DNA of 64,000 bases. Source: Parasponia andersonii. Taxonomy: Eukaryota; Streptophyta; Magnoliopsida; Rosales; Cannabaceae. Below are positions 37,091 through 49,160 of this stretch, piece by piece. The stretch lies in the NCBI GenBank assembly GCA_002914805.1, contig JXTB01000127.1, positions 393,858 through 457,857 on the forward strand, written 5' to 3'. Position 1 is the stretch's first letter. Each line of letters begins with the position of its first letter. Made by a program: the position numbers and the translations under genes. A model generated the notes under the pieces. The model was not told where the DNA came from, did no database searches, and was given only the letters and a program-made list of their open reading frames with translations.

Positions 37091-38209
37091 TAGAGACTTG
37101 ATTTCACTCCAAATATCTATTATATCCTATCTTGCAATCATTAATTAGTTTCAAATAATTCATAAATCAAGGCTTCCTTCGAGAGTATTAAATGAAACTC
37201 TATGTGAAACTAGGCAATTCGGTATCCCTATCTAAATCATCTAATTAATTATGCATTAAGCTACTTTTAAAGATTAACCTAGTGTTAATGGTCTCCTGAA
37301 CTTATTAACTCCTAAGTTTATATTTCTCAAATCGAGTGACCCAATCTTTCCCAAGCATTAAAATAAAAAACAAATATCAACTAATTGAATTTTTAATCTA
37401 ATAATAAGCATTAAACACTCAAGAAATACAAATGAATAACAAGAAAATTTCACTAATAAATTGCAAAATAATCCAAAATAGAGTATTTGAAGCTATATCA
37501 AGCCCCTAGAAAGGAAACTAGCTGCATAGTTATATCCATAAATATCATCAACAAGAAGTTTACAATTGAAAGCATACTGAATGTATTACAATTACAACTT
37601 CAACAAAGGAAAATAACGAGTAAAATAAGAAGGTAGGAAGAAGAAAAACTATGGTGATGAGTATTCAAGGTTTAATTCTCTGAAAATCCTCAAGACAAAT
37701 CCCCAAGAACCAAGCTCCAAGCATTCTCTAAATTTGGTAATTTTTTGCTCTTCCAAAATCTACCTTGAAAAGTGTGTCTTCTACTCTTTTTAGTTCTTCT
37801 CGTAGGTCAAAGTCAAGTACACTTACAGATTGATGAGTCTCCACGGTTGGTTCTTCAAAATGGAGTGATTTGTGCCTTTAAAATACAATAAAATCATGTC
37901 TAGGTGGAATGGGAAGCACAACTACGACTTATTAGTGGCACAGGTATGCCACAAATGCTGGGGGTAGGCGGAGCACCCCACTTACTATCCGGAGAAGCAA
38001 GCTATGCCTCTTAGGGGCACCACTCTCGGCCAACTCTACTCCTGTTGCCTGTTTTTACTCTAATTTTCACCAAATTAACACCAAACTCACGTTTCCTCAA
38101 TTCCTACAATAAAAACACAAAATAACACAAGAATAAAGAGGATTTCACAAATAAACAAGCTAGAAAACAATAAAGAAATATGCACAAAATGCACATTAAT
38201 AAACACTCA
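37091..38209 (-). repeat. B2 right LTR, outer piece
   Basis: It continues the Athila-type LTR interrupted at 17761. On the minus strand it begins TGAGTGTTTATTAATGTGC at 38209 and carries a GTGGCA / TGCCAC hairpin at 37935-37952, then a long AT-rich half. The outer end is assigned from the LTR start signature only, since no partner LTR is visible. Confidence 0.65.
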
Positions 38210-39670
38210 TAATAATATATTTATATTCGTAGAAAAGGAAATTAAATTAGAAATATCAACTAAACGTATAAGAAATATGATAATTAAATTCTATAAAAAA
38301 AATTATCTAGGTAACTAAAATTTTTCAAAGTTAAAAGGTTACAAAATCACATACTAACTATTCACTTAAACTATTAGTAAATAATATTTAGAAAAGGAAC
38401 CTTTTGAATTTAATTTATAGCTTTCCCTTTTGATTTCTTCTCAACCGATGAGGGAGATTGAACTCTTTCTCTAGTAGGATGTCTCGTAATTTATTCTTTC
38501 TTTTCATTTTAGTAATTCTTTCATAGCGTGAAGGTCTTTATCCAATAAATTTATACTTATGGGGTTTCGTTCTACAAGATTTATACTTATGTGTCGTTTT
38601 TTTTTCTTTTAATCTATTATGGTTTTCTTCCTAGCAGATTTAGAAGAATTTATATCATTATTCTCTGTGAAAGATATATCATCGTCTCAATTGAGAGAGC
38701 CGAGTTGGACAGTGGAGGGTGATTTCGAAGAGCAAAAGAGATTTCTTTGATTGACCTCGAATTATATCTCTTGTGAACTTGTGTGCACGATACCTTGTGC
38801 ATAATTATTTCTCCCTGAGCATTGATTGAATTCAATGGTATGATCAATTGCTTCTATTATTGTTTCTTTGTAGTATTATGATCTTTGTATTTGGTTGATT
38901 ATCTGAGTGAATGAGAGTCTTTAGTTCAAAAAGAAAATAATCACGTCTAAACTTCTGTAAAAAAAGAAAACGTAAAGTAAATTAAATTCTAACAAGATAT
39001 TCGTTTCACATTAAAACTATTAAAATTAAAATTTTAGAAGGAAAAAAAAATAATAATTTTCCAATTTAAATAGATTTTTTTTTTTCATTTTCGCAAATAT
39101 AAAGATTTTTCAAAAATTCATTGCTCATATGAGTTTTAATCAAAATAGATTTAAATAATTTTCCTTTTATGAACTTGAATTAGAATTAGAATGAAAATAA
39201 CTAGAATTAGCATGCTATCATAGGTCTCTTTCAACTTAGTGAATGTATCGATTGGTGACTCTTTCTTTCTCAAAAAACTTTTGCCTCTATTCTATTTTAA
39301 TTTGCATGGGCTTTAAATTCTATTTACTAGATTTTGAATCTGAAATTTTTTTTTTTATTTAGATCTGTAATGCGAATGAATTGGTTTTCTTTTTAGCAAG
39401 CGTGGATCTTATTTAGTATTCGAATCATAGTTTATTCGCGAAGAACATAGTCTAGTAACAGTAAACACAATTGCTTGTTAGTGGTTTTTGTTATCTTCTT
39501 CTCTTGGAGAATTATCGCAACTTACCATTTTTGTTGTTGTTGTATTCATAACCCATTTTTCGTTTATCTTTTTAGGAGTTTGAAATTGTAATTTTTTGTG
39601 CTTATATTATAATTGACTCTTGAGGAGACCCGTTTTTATCAAAAGAAAAAAAAATTCATCAGTGGAGCCA
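38210..39670. other. AT-rich intergenic sequence, no gene recognised
   Basis: No coding domain, LTR pair or RNA gene is apparent. A minus-strand open frame of 65 codons at 38650-38847 has no recognisable motif. Poly-T and poly-A runs are frequent. The texture around 38650-38900 is more complex than its surroundings and could be a worn repeat. Confidence 0.5.
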
Positions 39671-39758
39671 AAACAAAAATATTCATTAAAGAAAAAGCTC
39701 ACCCAATATATATATAGATATATATATATGGGTGATTTTCAATGGGTATTTTTGTTTT
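39671..39758. repeat. Inverted repeat around a TA-rich spacer
   Basis: The left arm 39671-39704 (ending CTCACCC) and right arm 39730-39758 (starting GGGTGATTTT) are near reverse complements, including ATTTTTGTTTT. They flank 25 bp of TA repeats. The right arm is also the left terminus of the candidate MITE. Confidence 0.6.
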
Positions 39759-40392
39759 TAGTAGTAAGTTTGACTAATTTGGAAATAAACCTACAATAAC
39801 AAGTCATCTCATTCAATATATTAATTTTTAATTTTTTAATTTATTTCTTTTTTGAAAATTTAATTTAAAGTTTAATTTTTTAATTAACTTTAATTTAAAA
39901 CTATAAGTACTATTGTATCTTCAATATTTCATAAAATTTCTTTCATACTATAGGAAAGGTAAAATCCAGGGTAATATAATTTTCATATTATGAAGAAGTT
40001 ATTTTCTTAAATAACAAAAAATAAATAAAGCAACTATATTGAAAGAAAATTTGTTTAAAAAAATATTATGTGTAAAGCAACTTAAAATTTGTACATCTTT
40101 TGTTGTTGTTTTTTTTTCAACGAATAAGATAATTGAGAGTGATTGGGATTATTAAGTATTTTTCACTAGTTTTATTTTCTTATAAAAAATGATAATGAAA
40201 AAATTATCCAACTCATTAGTTTAGCCATCTTTTTATTTTAAATAATTTTCTATATTAATATATGTATTAATTATAATAATTTTTTTGGTAAATCTACTGA
40301 TATTATTTTAGCCATTAGATTAAAATTCAATACCTCAAATAATAGTACCTATCTATAGAGCAAAAATAAAAATCTCGACTAAAACATCACCC
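39730..40392. mobile_element. Candidate MITE (663 bp, non-autonomous DNA transposon)
   Basis: The left end GGGTGATTTTCAATGGGTAT and the reverse complement of the right end (GGGTGATGTTTTAGTCGAGA) agree at the tip. They agree again in an ATTTTT(G/A)TTTTT block about 20 bp in. The interior is AT-rich and non-coding. Flanks ATATATAT (39722-39729) and ATATATGT (40393-40400) could be an 8-bp target duplication, pointing to a hAT- or Mutator-like origin, but AT-rich flanks make this weak. Confidence 0.5.
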
Positions 40393-41490
40393 ATATATGT
40401 GTAGCATCGGTAAATACATGTGTAAATAATTATTCAAAATTAAGATTATACAGTTTCAAATTATTTTAAAAGGAAAAAACCTAAACTTGGCATTGATTAG
40501 TGACCAGTGTACTTTTCCTTTATATTTTTTCCCTCAATCTTCTTTTACTTGTAAACAAAATATTGAAAAAAATATTTGTCCCTCCTTTTTTTTTCCATTT
40601 TCCTCAGCTGAATTCAAGTTTTAAACATAGATTTTAAAACTCCCCAAAGAGAATGACAACACATAACTTACAAGATCGAAGCTCATACCTATCGTTCAAA
40701 AATTGTAGATATTATTAGCTTTAATTGATAGAGAAAAAGAAAAGTTTTGCGGCAGCTGTCCCTGCTTGAAATAATATAGATATCTACTTTTACGGAATAA
40801 GATAAATTGTTCGATTCAGTTAAAAGAAAAAAAAACTTATGATTGTCATAACTTAACACGATTTTTCTCCGATCATGTTTTTAAAGTAAACGGCTCTCCA
40901 ATCTCTTTTTCCTTTTTATTTTTTAATTCAAAGTAATATGACTAATAATTATTTAAAGTAATTCAACATATAAATTATTTAGAACAAGTTATATTCGAGC
41001 TAAACAAGAACAACTCGCGTTGCGCAAGTGCCCCATCAATACTCATTTAAAGTTTGTCTTGTATCTAAATTTTAAGTATCAATAATGTTAAATAGTTCAG
41101 TAATCTTTAATGAGAAAATTAGATATTATACGGTATTTTTTTAAAAAAAAATTGAAAAATACAGTGGTTAATAATTTTTAAAGATATGGTGCAATTTTTA
41201 TTAAAAAAATATTGTTTTTTGAAAAAATATTTTAAAAAATATTATTTTTTAAAATAATAATAATAACCATTTTATAAAAATTGATAATTAGTAACTAAAA
41301 ATATTTATAATTAATATATAACTAGTGACCAGTAATTAGTAATTAGTTTTCAAATTCTAATAATCAGTAAGCATTTTAAAAATGATATTTTTTAAAAAAA
41401 TAATTTTAAAAAGTGATATTATGTAAATTTGAGAAAAAAAGTCTGATTTTTGTAATTTTATAATTTTTTTTATTTTTTATACATAAAAGT
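40393..41490. other. AT-rich intergenic sequence
   Basis: Mostly homopolymer runs and AAAATATT-type words (notably 41100-41480). I see no gene, LTR or clear tandem repeat. Confidence 0.6.
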
Positions 41491-42226
41491 GTTAGAACCT
41501 CGATTTCAGTCAGGCCATATATGTTAGCACTGCTCGAACTTTTCGGTGCATGTGAATGTTGTTATTGTGGAAGGCAATTTTATTAAACTTTATGCATATT
41601 GTCTACCAATACACGTACGTACACCTAGGTCCAACACCATTGGTTACAGTGAAAAGAAACACAGTTGTACGGACCCATTTAATTGCAACTAACGTTTATT
41701 TGGACCACAGCGCTACCTCATCAACAAATGTTCGCCATTGTTGCGACTGACACAATTTTCTTAATTGAATTGACAGAAATGTGACATGACGCCTTTTCTG
41801 CTGGCCATTATGTCCTAATTTAGAAGCACAAGTCATGACGGCCATGATATTGGATCACAAAATCATACAGGAAGCGTCTATATTAAACTCTATAAAAACT
41901 TTTCCATTTGCTTACCTGAACGCAATAAATTCAGTATGTATAGCAAGAGACTTAATAATTAGTAACCCATTCCTGTCCTCCAAAACTACCCATCGAGTGC
42001 CACATGAATATATTTAACCACAATAGCAAGAGAAAGAACATATACGTATTTCTCGTTGGATTGCGGTATGTCATTTTCTTTTCCCCCCGTTTTTCTAAAA
42101 ACAAAATTGGCAATAAAATATTAAATTACATTTTCCTAGCGACTTCAAATGGGAACGCACCGAAACAAGAGTTTGTACTACATGGGACCACCTCCCTAAA
42201 TACAAGAAAATAGCAATATTAGTTAG
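41490..42226 (+). other. More complex, promoter-like intergenic stretch
   Basis: Balanced base composition and normal word complexity stand out from the AT-rich surroundings. TATA-like strings occur at 41889-41896 (TCTATAAA) and near 42007-42015 (AATATATTT). No conserved protein is encoded by the small open frames at 41556-41750, 41835-42017 or 42004-42213. It could be low-copy host DNA into which element E inserted; direction and function are unknown. Confidence 0.35.
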
Positions 42227-44026
42227 TATTAGGGTTTATGCTGTAAAAGTGTGTATATTTTGAATATTTGTCGAATTAATAAAATTATATTTCTTTATTT
42301 GAATTTATGCATAATTTGTATGTTATTAAATATAAAAAAAAATTTAATTTATTTATATTATCACAAATTTAGTATATAAGTGTTATATTCATGAGTATTA
42401 AATTTATAGATAATATACTAAATATAGTCTGTAATAATTAAAGTTTGAGATCTTTAATTAAATATTATTAGTACGATTTATTAATATTGAGAATGTAATA
42501 GTCTAATCTAGACTATTGATGTGTTGACATCACAATAGAGTTATTTTATACAATTTCGATTATATAGGATCAGACCATACATGATTCAAATCTCACATAA
42601 ATTCTGATAACTGCTGAGAGTTTAAATAATATCATTAAATGATCATATGTAGATCAATCTTAATGTAGAATAGTTATAGACTCCTATTCATAACATTATA
42701 TTCTTTAACATACTTATTAAAGGTTTATTTTTTTAAATAGATCGAAATACTTTTATTTTGGAAGCATGATAAGATGAGTAGCTAGAAAATGTAACTTACA
42801 GATATAGAATCCATTCCTTCTATTAGGAAGCTTGAAAGATGAATCCCTTATGTATTGATTCAGGACTTAAATAATTTGAGTATTCAATTTATAATAGATT
42901 TATAAATTAATTGTTTATTGAAGAATTAATAGTACACAAGCATAAAAATGAAATTGCAGAGGTAAACAGAACATAACTTAGCTCCAATTATGAAGTATCT
43001 ATAGAGGATTGAACTACATATAATAATTAAATCGAAGGACTACTTGTTATTTTCTGAGTGAATTAATTCTATAACTTCAAGAGTACAATTCCAAATTTTT
43101 AGTGGAATAATATTAGATTTAATAGATTAGACAAAGTTTAATTAATTGTCATACTTTATTGGAGCTTGAATTATAAGTCCACAGGTTCCAAATTCCACAT
43201 CTAAAAAATACTGTACTGGATATTACATTATTTTTGTTATTGCGTACTTTGTCTAGATAAATAGTTTATCTATATGTAATTAATAATTGTTATTAATTAA
43301 TTAATTTAAATTACGAAGAAAAAAATTTTCAAATTTGTTTAATTTTTGAATTTAAAAATATCTAATTATAAGATAATTAGATATACATAAATTGAGAAAC
43401 TGACTAAGTTTTTTTATTGAGATATATATATAAATTAATTAATTAGATTATATAATTTATATATATATATATATATATATATACTTTACGTTTAAAATCA
43501 AAATAACACACGGTGAACTAAAAAAAAAGGTAAACGTTATATATAGGATATGATTAATTTATTTATTTATCAAATAGTTTAATAAATAGATATTCATATA
43601 TATATATATACATATATATATATAAGGTGAAACTCTAGTAGTACACATAACGTATTATTTAATACTGAGCCTCTATAAACTAGAGAGAAAAAAAAAAAAG
43701 AGTCTTTCTATTATCTATAGAACAAACTCTTACATTCTCATGTGTTGAGAATATTACAAAGGCCTAAAATGTGAGTTTTGAGAAATTGTATGCAACGCCC
43801 ACACATTAATCCAGTTGTGTTTGAAGCTTAGATTGAAAGATCGTACTTTAGACAGAAAAGCTAGGATCTGCTAACAGGCTACAAGAGGTATTAGATCTAT
43901 TCTCTTTGTACGTTCCTATTTATTATTAATTAATACTATGCACTCATATAGTCAATTGTTTTGAGAAAAATTTTTGAACATTCCTGGGTCAATCTTTTGC
44001 AGCGAAAATCGTTTTTAAATCTTGCA
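42227..44026 (+). repeat. Element E 5' LTR (about 1800 bp)
   Basis: It is collinear with 49765-51599 throughout, from TTAGGGTTTATGC to the TTGCA before the primer site. It contains TA microsatellites near 43458-43482 and 43599-43622 and many AT-rich blocks. Confidence 0.88.
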
Positions 44027-44027
44027 A

Positions 44028-44040
44028 TTGGTATCAAAGC
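44028..44040 (+). other. Element E primer-binding site (tRNA-Met)
   Basis: TTGGTATCAAAGC directly follows the LTR end, matching the plant copia tRNA-Met primer site with a small difference. Confidence 0.8.
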
Positions 44041-45870
44041 GGTTATATGAGTAAATAATATTAGTTATTTGTATGCATGAGTGAGTGTTATGTTTTTTAT
44101 GTATTTGATGCTCAATGAATGAGTTATCATATGACAGATGTATAGATGATATTTGGTCGTTAATTATATGGTTCCTTAGGTTTTAATTTTTTGCAATTTA
44201 TTTTGATTAGAACAGAATATGTAAACCCTAATTTTAGAGAATAAGCTTTATTATATTTCTCTTTTTTTTTTTCTTTATAATGTACAAAAAAGATGATAGA
44301 GAAGTTTCTACTTAAAGCCAACCATGTGCGCTCAAGAACTCACGTATACGCATCAATACTAAAATTTTAATTTTAATATATTTATTATTGTATATATGAT
44401 ATACATATAATTTATATTATTATTTATAATCGTATAACTTATATATATATACGATATATATATATATATAATATATGTAAGGTTTATTTGCACCTAGTGA
44501 AGACTAGGTACCGTACTGCAACGTAAATGGCTTAGCCTTCGGCTAAGCGCTAACCAAACGTACGCATAGGCCAAGCCCAACCTGCCAGGCCCACAGTCCT
44601 TAGCAGGTACTACTTATATTGATTGGATAATCTATTTACAATAATATCATTTTTTACAAATCTGATTTATAAAAATACCAAAAGATGAAATGAGGCTGAA
44701 TAAGACCAACGGATAGAATTCGGACCCGTGTGCCTTTGATTCTTTGTAATTTTATTATTTTATTGGGTTGTAATTTCCTAAGAGACACGGCCAAATATCA
44801 TTTGATTTATTTTATTGTTATATTATATATGATAATGCATAATAACGTGTCATTTATTATCCCCACTCATAGTCATTTATGAATATCATGCATACATATT
44901 ATATTCATGCGAAAATAATTTAGTTAGAATATGAATAATTTAATTAGATTAAATAATTAAATAGCAATAAAAAAATTTGAATAATGTGATTTAAGTTTAT
45001 AGTTAAATTTTGCTATTATCACACTTATTTAATTTAGGCTACCTTATTAATTAGCTTAGCCAAATTATTCCTATAATAATAAATTTAGATTTTTAGAAAT
45101 CTAGTAATTTATTTAGTACCAAGGAGATTAGACTAAAAGTTTAACCTATAAAATTATATTATATATAATAATTAAGTTAAATAAAACATTAGATGTTTAT
45201 TACTAAAAACACATAAGATTTTCAAATAATGAGTGGGAGAGAGGTATATGACAATATATCCTGCGGTTTGCATTATTAATTAAGGACCGTGAGATTTAAT
45301 TAGCGTTTAGAGACGCTTAGATTTTGTCCTTCCTCGGAGGGTGTCTTAAATTAACAACAAGGCTTAATTTCCAAAAGATAAGATTTTAGAATGTATTTCA
45401 AAATTGACATACCCTGCAGCGGCAATTTTGAGTTAAGTTGCTAAAATCTAAAATAATGAGTTACACTCGTAAAGATACAATTAAACTGTTAATAGTATCT
45501 AGACCATAAACGTAGTTAATAAATAAAAGAAAATATGAGGTATTTCGATGTTTTATTTATTAATTAAGAATTTCTCAATTCAATTAATAATTATGTGACC
45601 TATCCTACGATGACACCTAATTAGAGAATATTGAATTACCGTGGAATTAGTAAATAAGTTTATGTGTTTACTTACCTGTATTATGTATTATGTTTACTAT
45701 TTTGAATTCTTTGTGATATTTATTTTTACATATATTGAATGTGATTTTTTTTTAAAATTTAATTTCAGTAAATATATTAACCTTGAAGCCCATTATCGCT
45801 TTACTCATAAATGATAAATTAACTGGATATAATTTTATCAAGTAAAAAAGTAATAGGAATATCGTACTTG
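44041..45870 (+). other. Element E leader with GC-rich hairpin patch
   Basis: This is non-coding leader between primer site and gag. Near 44490-44610 a GC-rich patch holds a perfect 8-bp stem with 3-nt loop (GCTTAGCC / GGCTAAGC, 44530-44548). Near 45302-45340 lie two more small inverted repeats (AGCGT / ACGCT and CCTCGGAGG). The rest is AT-rich. The layout resembles that of the element C leader. Confidence 0.6.
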
Positions 45871-45879
45871 TTAGTGAAG

Positions 45880-47030
45880 ACTACAAGTTTGTACTTACGA
45901 AGGAATGACCTCTATAATCCGCTGCTAATGCTACTCGTGTTGCACGAGAAAGCTACGAAAAGTGGACTCATGCCAATAATGAAGCTCACTGGTACATGTT
46001 AGTAGTCATGATCAACGTGCTTAGAGCTAAGCACGAAAAGATGGAGACTACTAATGAGATAATGGAGTCTCTCAGGCCATGTTTGGGTAATAATCTAATC
46101 AATCTCGCCATGACGCAATTAAAAAAAATATGAATACAAAGATGAAGAGAGGAACTCTACTGAGAGATAATGTTTTGAACATGATCAATTACTTTGGAGA
46201 GGCTGAAATTCATGGGGCTATGATTGATGACCACACCTGAGTATGATTCTAGAATCACTCTCACCTAATTTTTTTTAGTTCAAGAGCAACTATGTTATGA
46301 ACAAGTTGAACTGTATGACGACTCAACTGCTCAATGAGCTACAAACTTTTAAATCGATATCGAAAGATAAAGGTAAAAATGGTTCAACAACTGTTGCTGA
46401 AGCAAATATTGCAGAAGAAAGTGCCTCTACCTATAACAAAAATAAGAAGAGGAAGAGTGAGGGTGGCTCTGGGTCTAAGCTTAAAAAGAGCAAGAAGAGT
46501 AACACAAGCACCGAGAAGAACAACTCCAAGAACAAAAAGCCTAAGGGAAAATGTTTTTACTGTGAAGTTGAAGGGCATTGGAAGAGAAACTATAACAAGT
46601 ATCTCTCCAAATTGAAAGGAAAGAAGAAAGATAAATATGTTTTACTTGTTCTAGAAGCTTGTTTAGTAGAAGAAGATTTATTTGATATATCTCCTTTGAT
46701 AGTTAATTCAGAAGTCATTAATCATGTTTGTTCTTATTTTCAGATGCTTAGTTCTTCAAGGGAGCTTGCTGACGGGAAATTCATAAGAAAAGTAGGAAAT
46801 GGAGCTAAAGTTTCAATAAAAGTAGTAGGAGTCGTCTATCTTCATTTGAGGCATAAATTTTTGTTAGTAAACAATGTTTATTTTATTCCTGGCTTTCGTA
46901 GGAATTTGATTTCTATTGCAAGACTATTTGAACAAATATTTGGTGCCTATTTTCTTAATATTGAGACTATTATTTCTAAAAATAGTTTAAATATTTGTTC
47001 TAAAACAATGAAGAATAGACTTTAAATGTT
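45880..47030 (+). pseudogene. Element E gag remnant
   Basis: The gag N-terminal half is visible as ARESYEKWTHANNEAHWYML, then KHEKMETTNEIMESL and LGNNLINLAM. A very Lys-rich linker follows, then a CCHC zinc knuckle (CFYCEVEGHWKRN near 46552-46590). The C-terminal part (GNGAKVSIKVVGVVYLHL, then NNVYFIPGFRRNLISI) matches the protease-adjacent region of copia gag-pol. Confidence 0.8.
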
Positions 47031-47089
47031 AAGGCTGAACGAATAATCATTGCAAAATACCAAAATATTTAAAGTAGAACATCTCAAAC

Positions 47090-48050
47090 CTAAAAAGCAA
47101 AAAGTTTCTCAAGATGACGATACATATCTTTGGTACCTAAGGTTAAGGCATATCAATCTAGATAGGATAAAGAGATTTATAAAGGATGGTCCTTTAAGAG
47201 AACTAAAAGTTAGCACTATACCAGTTTGTGAGTCTTGTCTAGCAGGTAAAATGAGTAAGAGACCTTTCTCAGCAAAGGGCAGAAGGGCAAAAGAACCCCT
47301 TAAGCTTGTGCATAGCGATGAGTCCATTGAATGTACAAGCAAGAGGTGATTATGAATACTTTGTCATATTTATTGACGATTATTCACGATATGGATATGT
47401 GTATCTAATGCAAAGAAATTCTGAAACTTTTGAAAAGTTCAAAGAATTCACAGCAAAAGCTGAAAAGTAATTAGGTAAGTTATTAAAAACTCTTCGATAA
47501 GATCGATGAGGTGAATAGCTTGATAATGAATTTAAGGACTACTTGTTGGAGAATGGTATCCTATCCCAACTCACAGTACCTGGAACACTACAATAGAATG
47601 GTGTTGCAGAAAAGAGAAACTGAACGTTGCTTGATATGGTTAGATCATTGATGAGCAACTTTTCCCTACCACTCTCAATTTGGGGTTATGAATTACAAAC
47701 CACTATTTATATTTTGAATGTAATACCTTCCAAGTCTATCCAAAGATGCCTTTAGAGTTATAGAATAGATGCAAACCTAGTTTATGTCACATTCGCATAT
47801 GGGGGTGTCCAACACATGTATTGAAAGGAAAGACTAGGAAGCTAGAACTGCACACAGAGGTTTGTTTGTTTGCAGGTTATCCAAAAGTCACAAGAGAAAG
47901 TTTCTTTTATAGTCCTCAAGAGAAAAAGGTATTTGCATCGACAAATACCACTTTTCTTGAAAATGACTATATGACAGATTTCAAACCTCGAAGTAAAGTT
48001 ATACTAGAGGAATTACTTTCTGATCAGAATAGACCATAAACAACAATAGT
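47090..48050 (+). pseudogene. Element E GAG-pre-integrase and integrase remnant
   Basis: The pre-integrase block LWYLRLRHINLDRIKRFIKDG, then PVCESCLAGKMSKRPF, is clear at 47130-47270. Integrase core pieces follow (YEYFVIFIDDYSRYGYVYLM-like near 47350, the PSKSI region near 47725). A C-terminal stretch includes LFAGYPKVTRESFFYSPQEKKVF. Confidence 0.8.
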
Positions 48051-48199
48051 TATTGAGCAACAAAATTATGAGATCACTATTCTAGATCAGAATACTTTAG
48101 CAACTCAACGTAGTGAGAGGGTTATTATATCACATGCTCACTATAAGAAAGCTAGAGTAGCACATGTTGTTGTTTCAGATAGTAGTCAAGATGACCTAT

Positions 48200-49160
48200 T
48201 GACATACAAACATGCAATGGAAGATTCTGATAAGGAAAAATGGCAAGAGGCTATGAACCAAGAAATGGAATCCATGTATTTTAATTTTGTCTAGGAATTT
48301 GTAGATCCACTTGATGATGTCAGGCCTATTAGATGTAAATGGATCTATAAAAAAACAGAGGTGCAGATGGAAAAGTTGAAACATTCAAGACTAGGATAGT
48401 GGCAAAGGGTTATACCCAAAAAGAGGGAGTTGATTATGAAGACACTTTCTCGCTAGTAGCCATGCTTAAATTCATATGTATCCTCTTATCTATTGTTGCA
48501 TGTTTACACTTTGAAATATGGAAAATAGATGTCAAGATAGCTTTTTTGAATAGCTATCTTGAAGAAAGTATCTATATGGTATAATTAGAAAGTTTTGTAA
48601 CTAATAACCAAGAGTAAAAAGCCTGCAAGCTACTTACGTCCATTTATTGACTTAAGCAAGCTTCAAGATCATAGAATCTAAGATTTAATGAGACGATTAA
48701 ATCTTATGGTTTCGATCAAAATATTGATGAACCTTGTGTATACAAGTACACAAAGATAATAAAGTGGTATTCCTAGTTCTTTATGTAGATGATATTTTTC
48801 TTATTAGGAATGATGTGGAAACATTATATAATGTAAAGAAATGGCTAGCCGAGTAATTCCAAATAAAATATTTGGAAGAAGCAAGTTATGTGCATAGGAT
48901 CTAGATTATTCAAGATCGTAAGAATAGACTTTTGGCACTGTCTCAAGCATCTTATATTGATAAGGTGCTCATTCGTTTATCAATGCATAACTCCTTCTCG
49001 ACATGGAGTTATCCTATCCAAAGAACAATGTCCTCAGACACCTCAAGAGGAAGAGGATATGAGAGTGGTTTCTTATACGTCTATAGTTAGCAAACTTATG
49101 TACACTATGTTGTGTACTAGTCCTAACCTATGCTATGCAGCAGGGATAATCAATTAATTT
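48200..49160 (+). pseudogene. Element E reverse transcriptase remnant
   Basis: Copia RT motifs are readable: VAKGYTQKEGVDYEDTFS, IWKIDVKIAFLNSYLEESIYMV, LYVDDIFLI and YDKVL/FVYQCITPSRHG-type pieces. The SKLMYTMLCTSPNLCYAAGI block follows. The order after integrase is diagnostic of Ty1/copia. Confidence 0.85.

Larger units (their letters stand above)
11539..38209 (-). mobile_element. Element B2: Athila-type Ty3/gypsy retrotransposon, split by a nested block (fossil)
   Basis: Reading on the minus strand from 38209: LTR, tRNA-Asp-like primer site, gag, protease, RT, RNase H, integrase, then a long 3' UTR. All domains have Athila-type motifs. The right LTR is interrupted between 17761 and 37091 by elements C and D. 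No matching 3' LTR is visible at the left end, where B1 begins. The coding region is broken in roughly ten or more places, so this is one of the oldest layers in the window. Confidence 0.8.

Noticed and set aside
38650-38847. 65-codon minus-strand frame
   Set aside because: No recognisable motif, and it lies in AT-rich intergenic DNA.
41556-42213. Three short open frames as host genes
   Set aside because: No conserved domain, no splice pattern or codon signal that I could see, and short frames are expected by chance.
43440-43625. TA-repeat tracts as replication origin or matrix attachment sites
   Set aside because: They are microsatellites inside LTRs, with counterparts in the other LTR; nothing specific supports another role.
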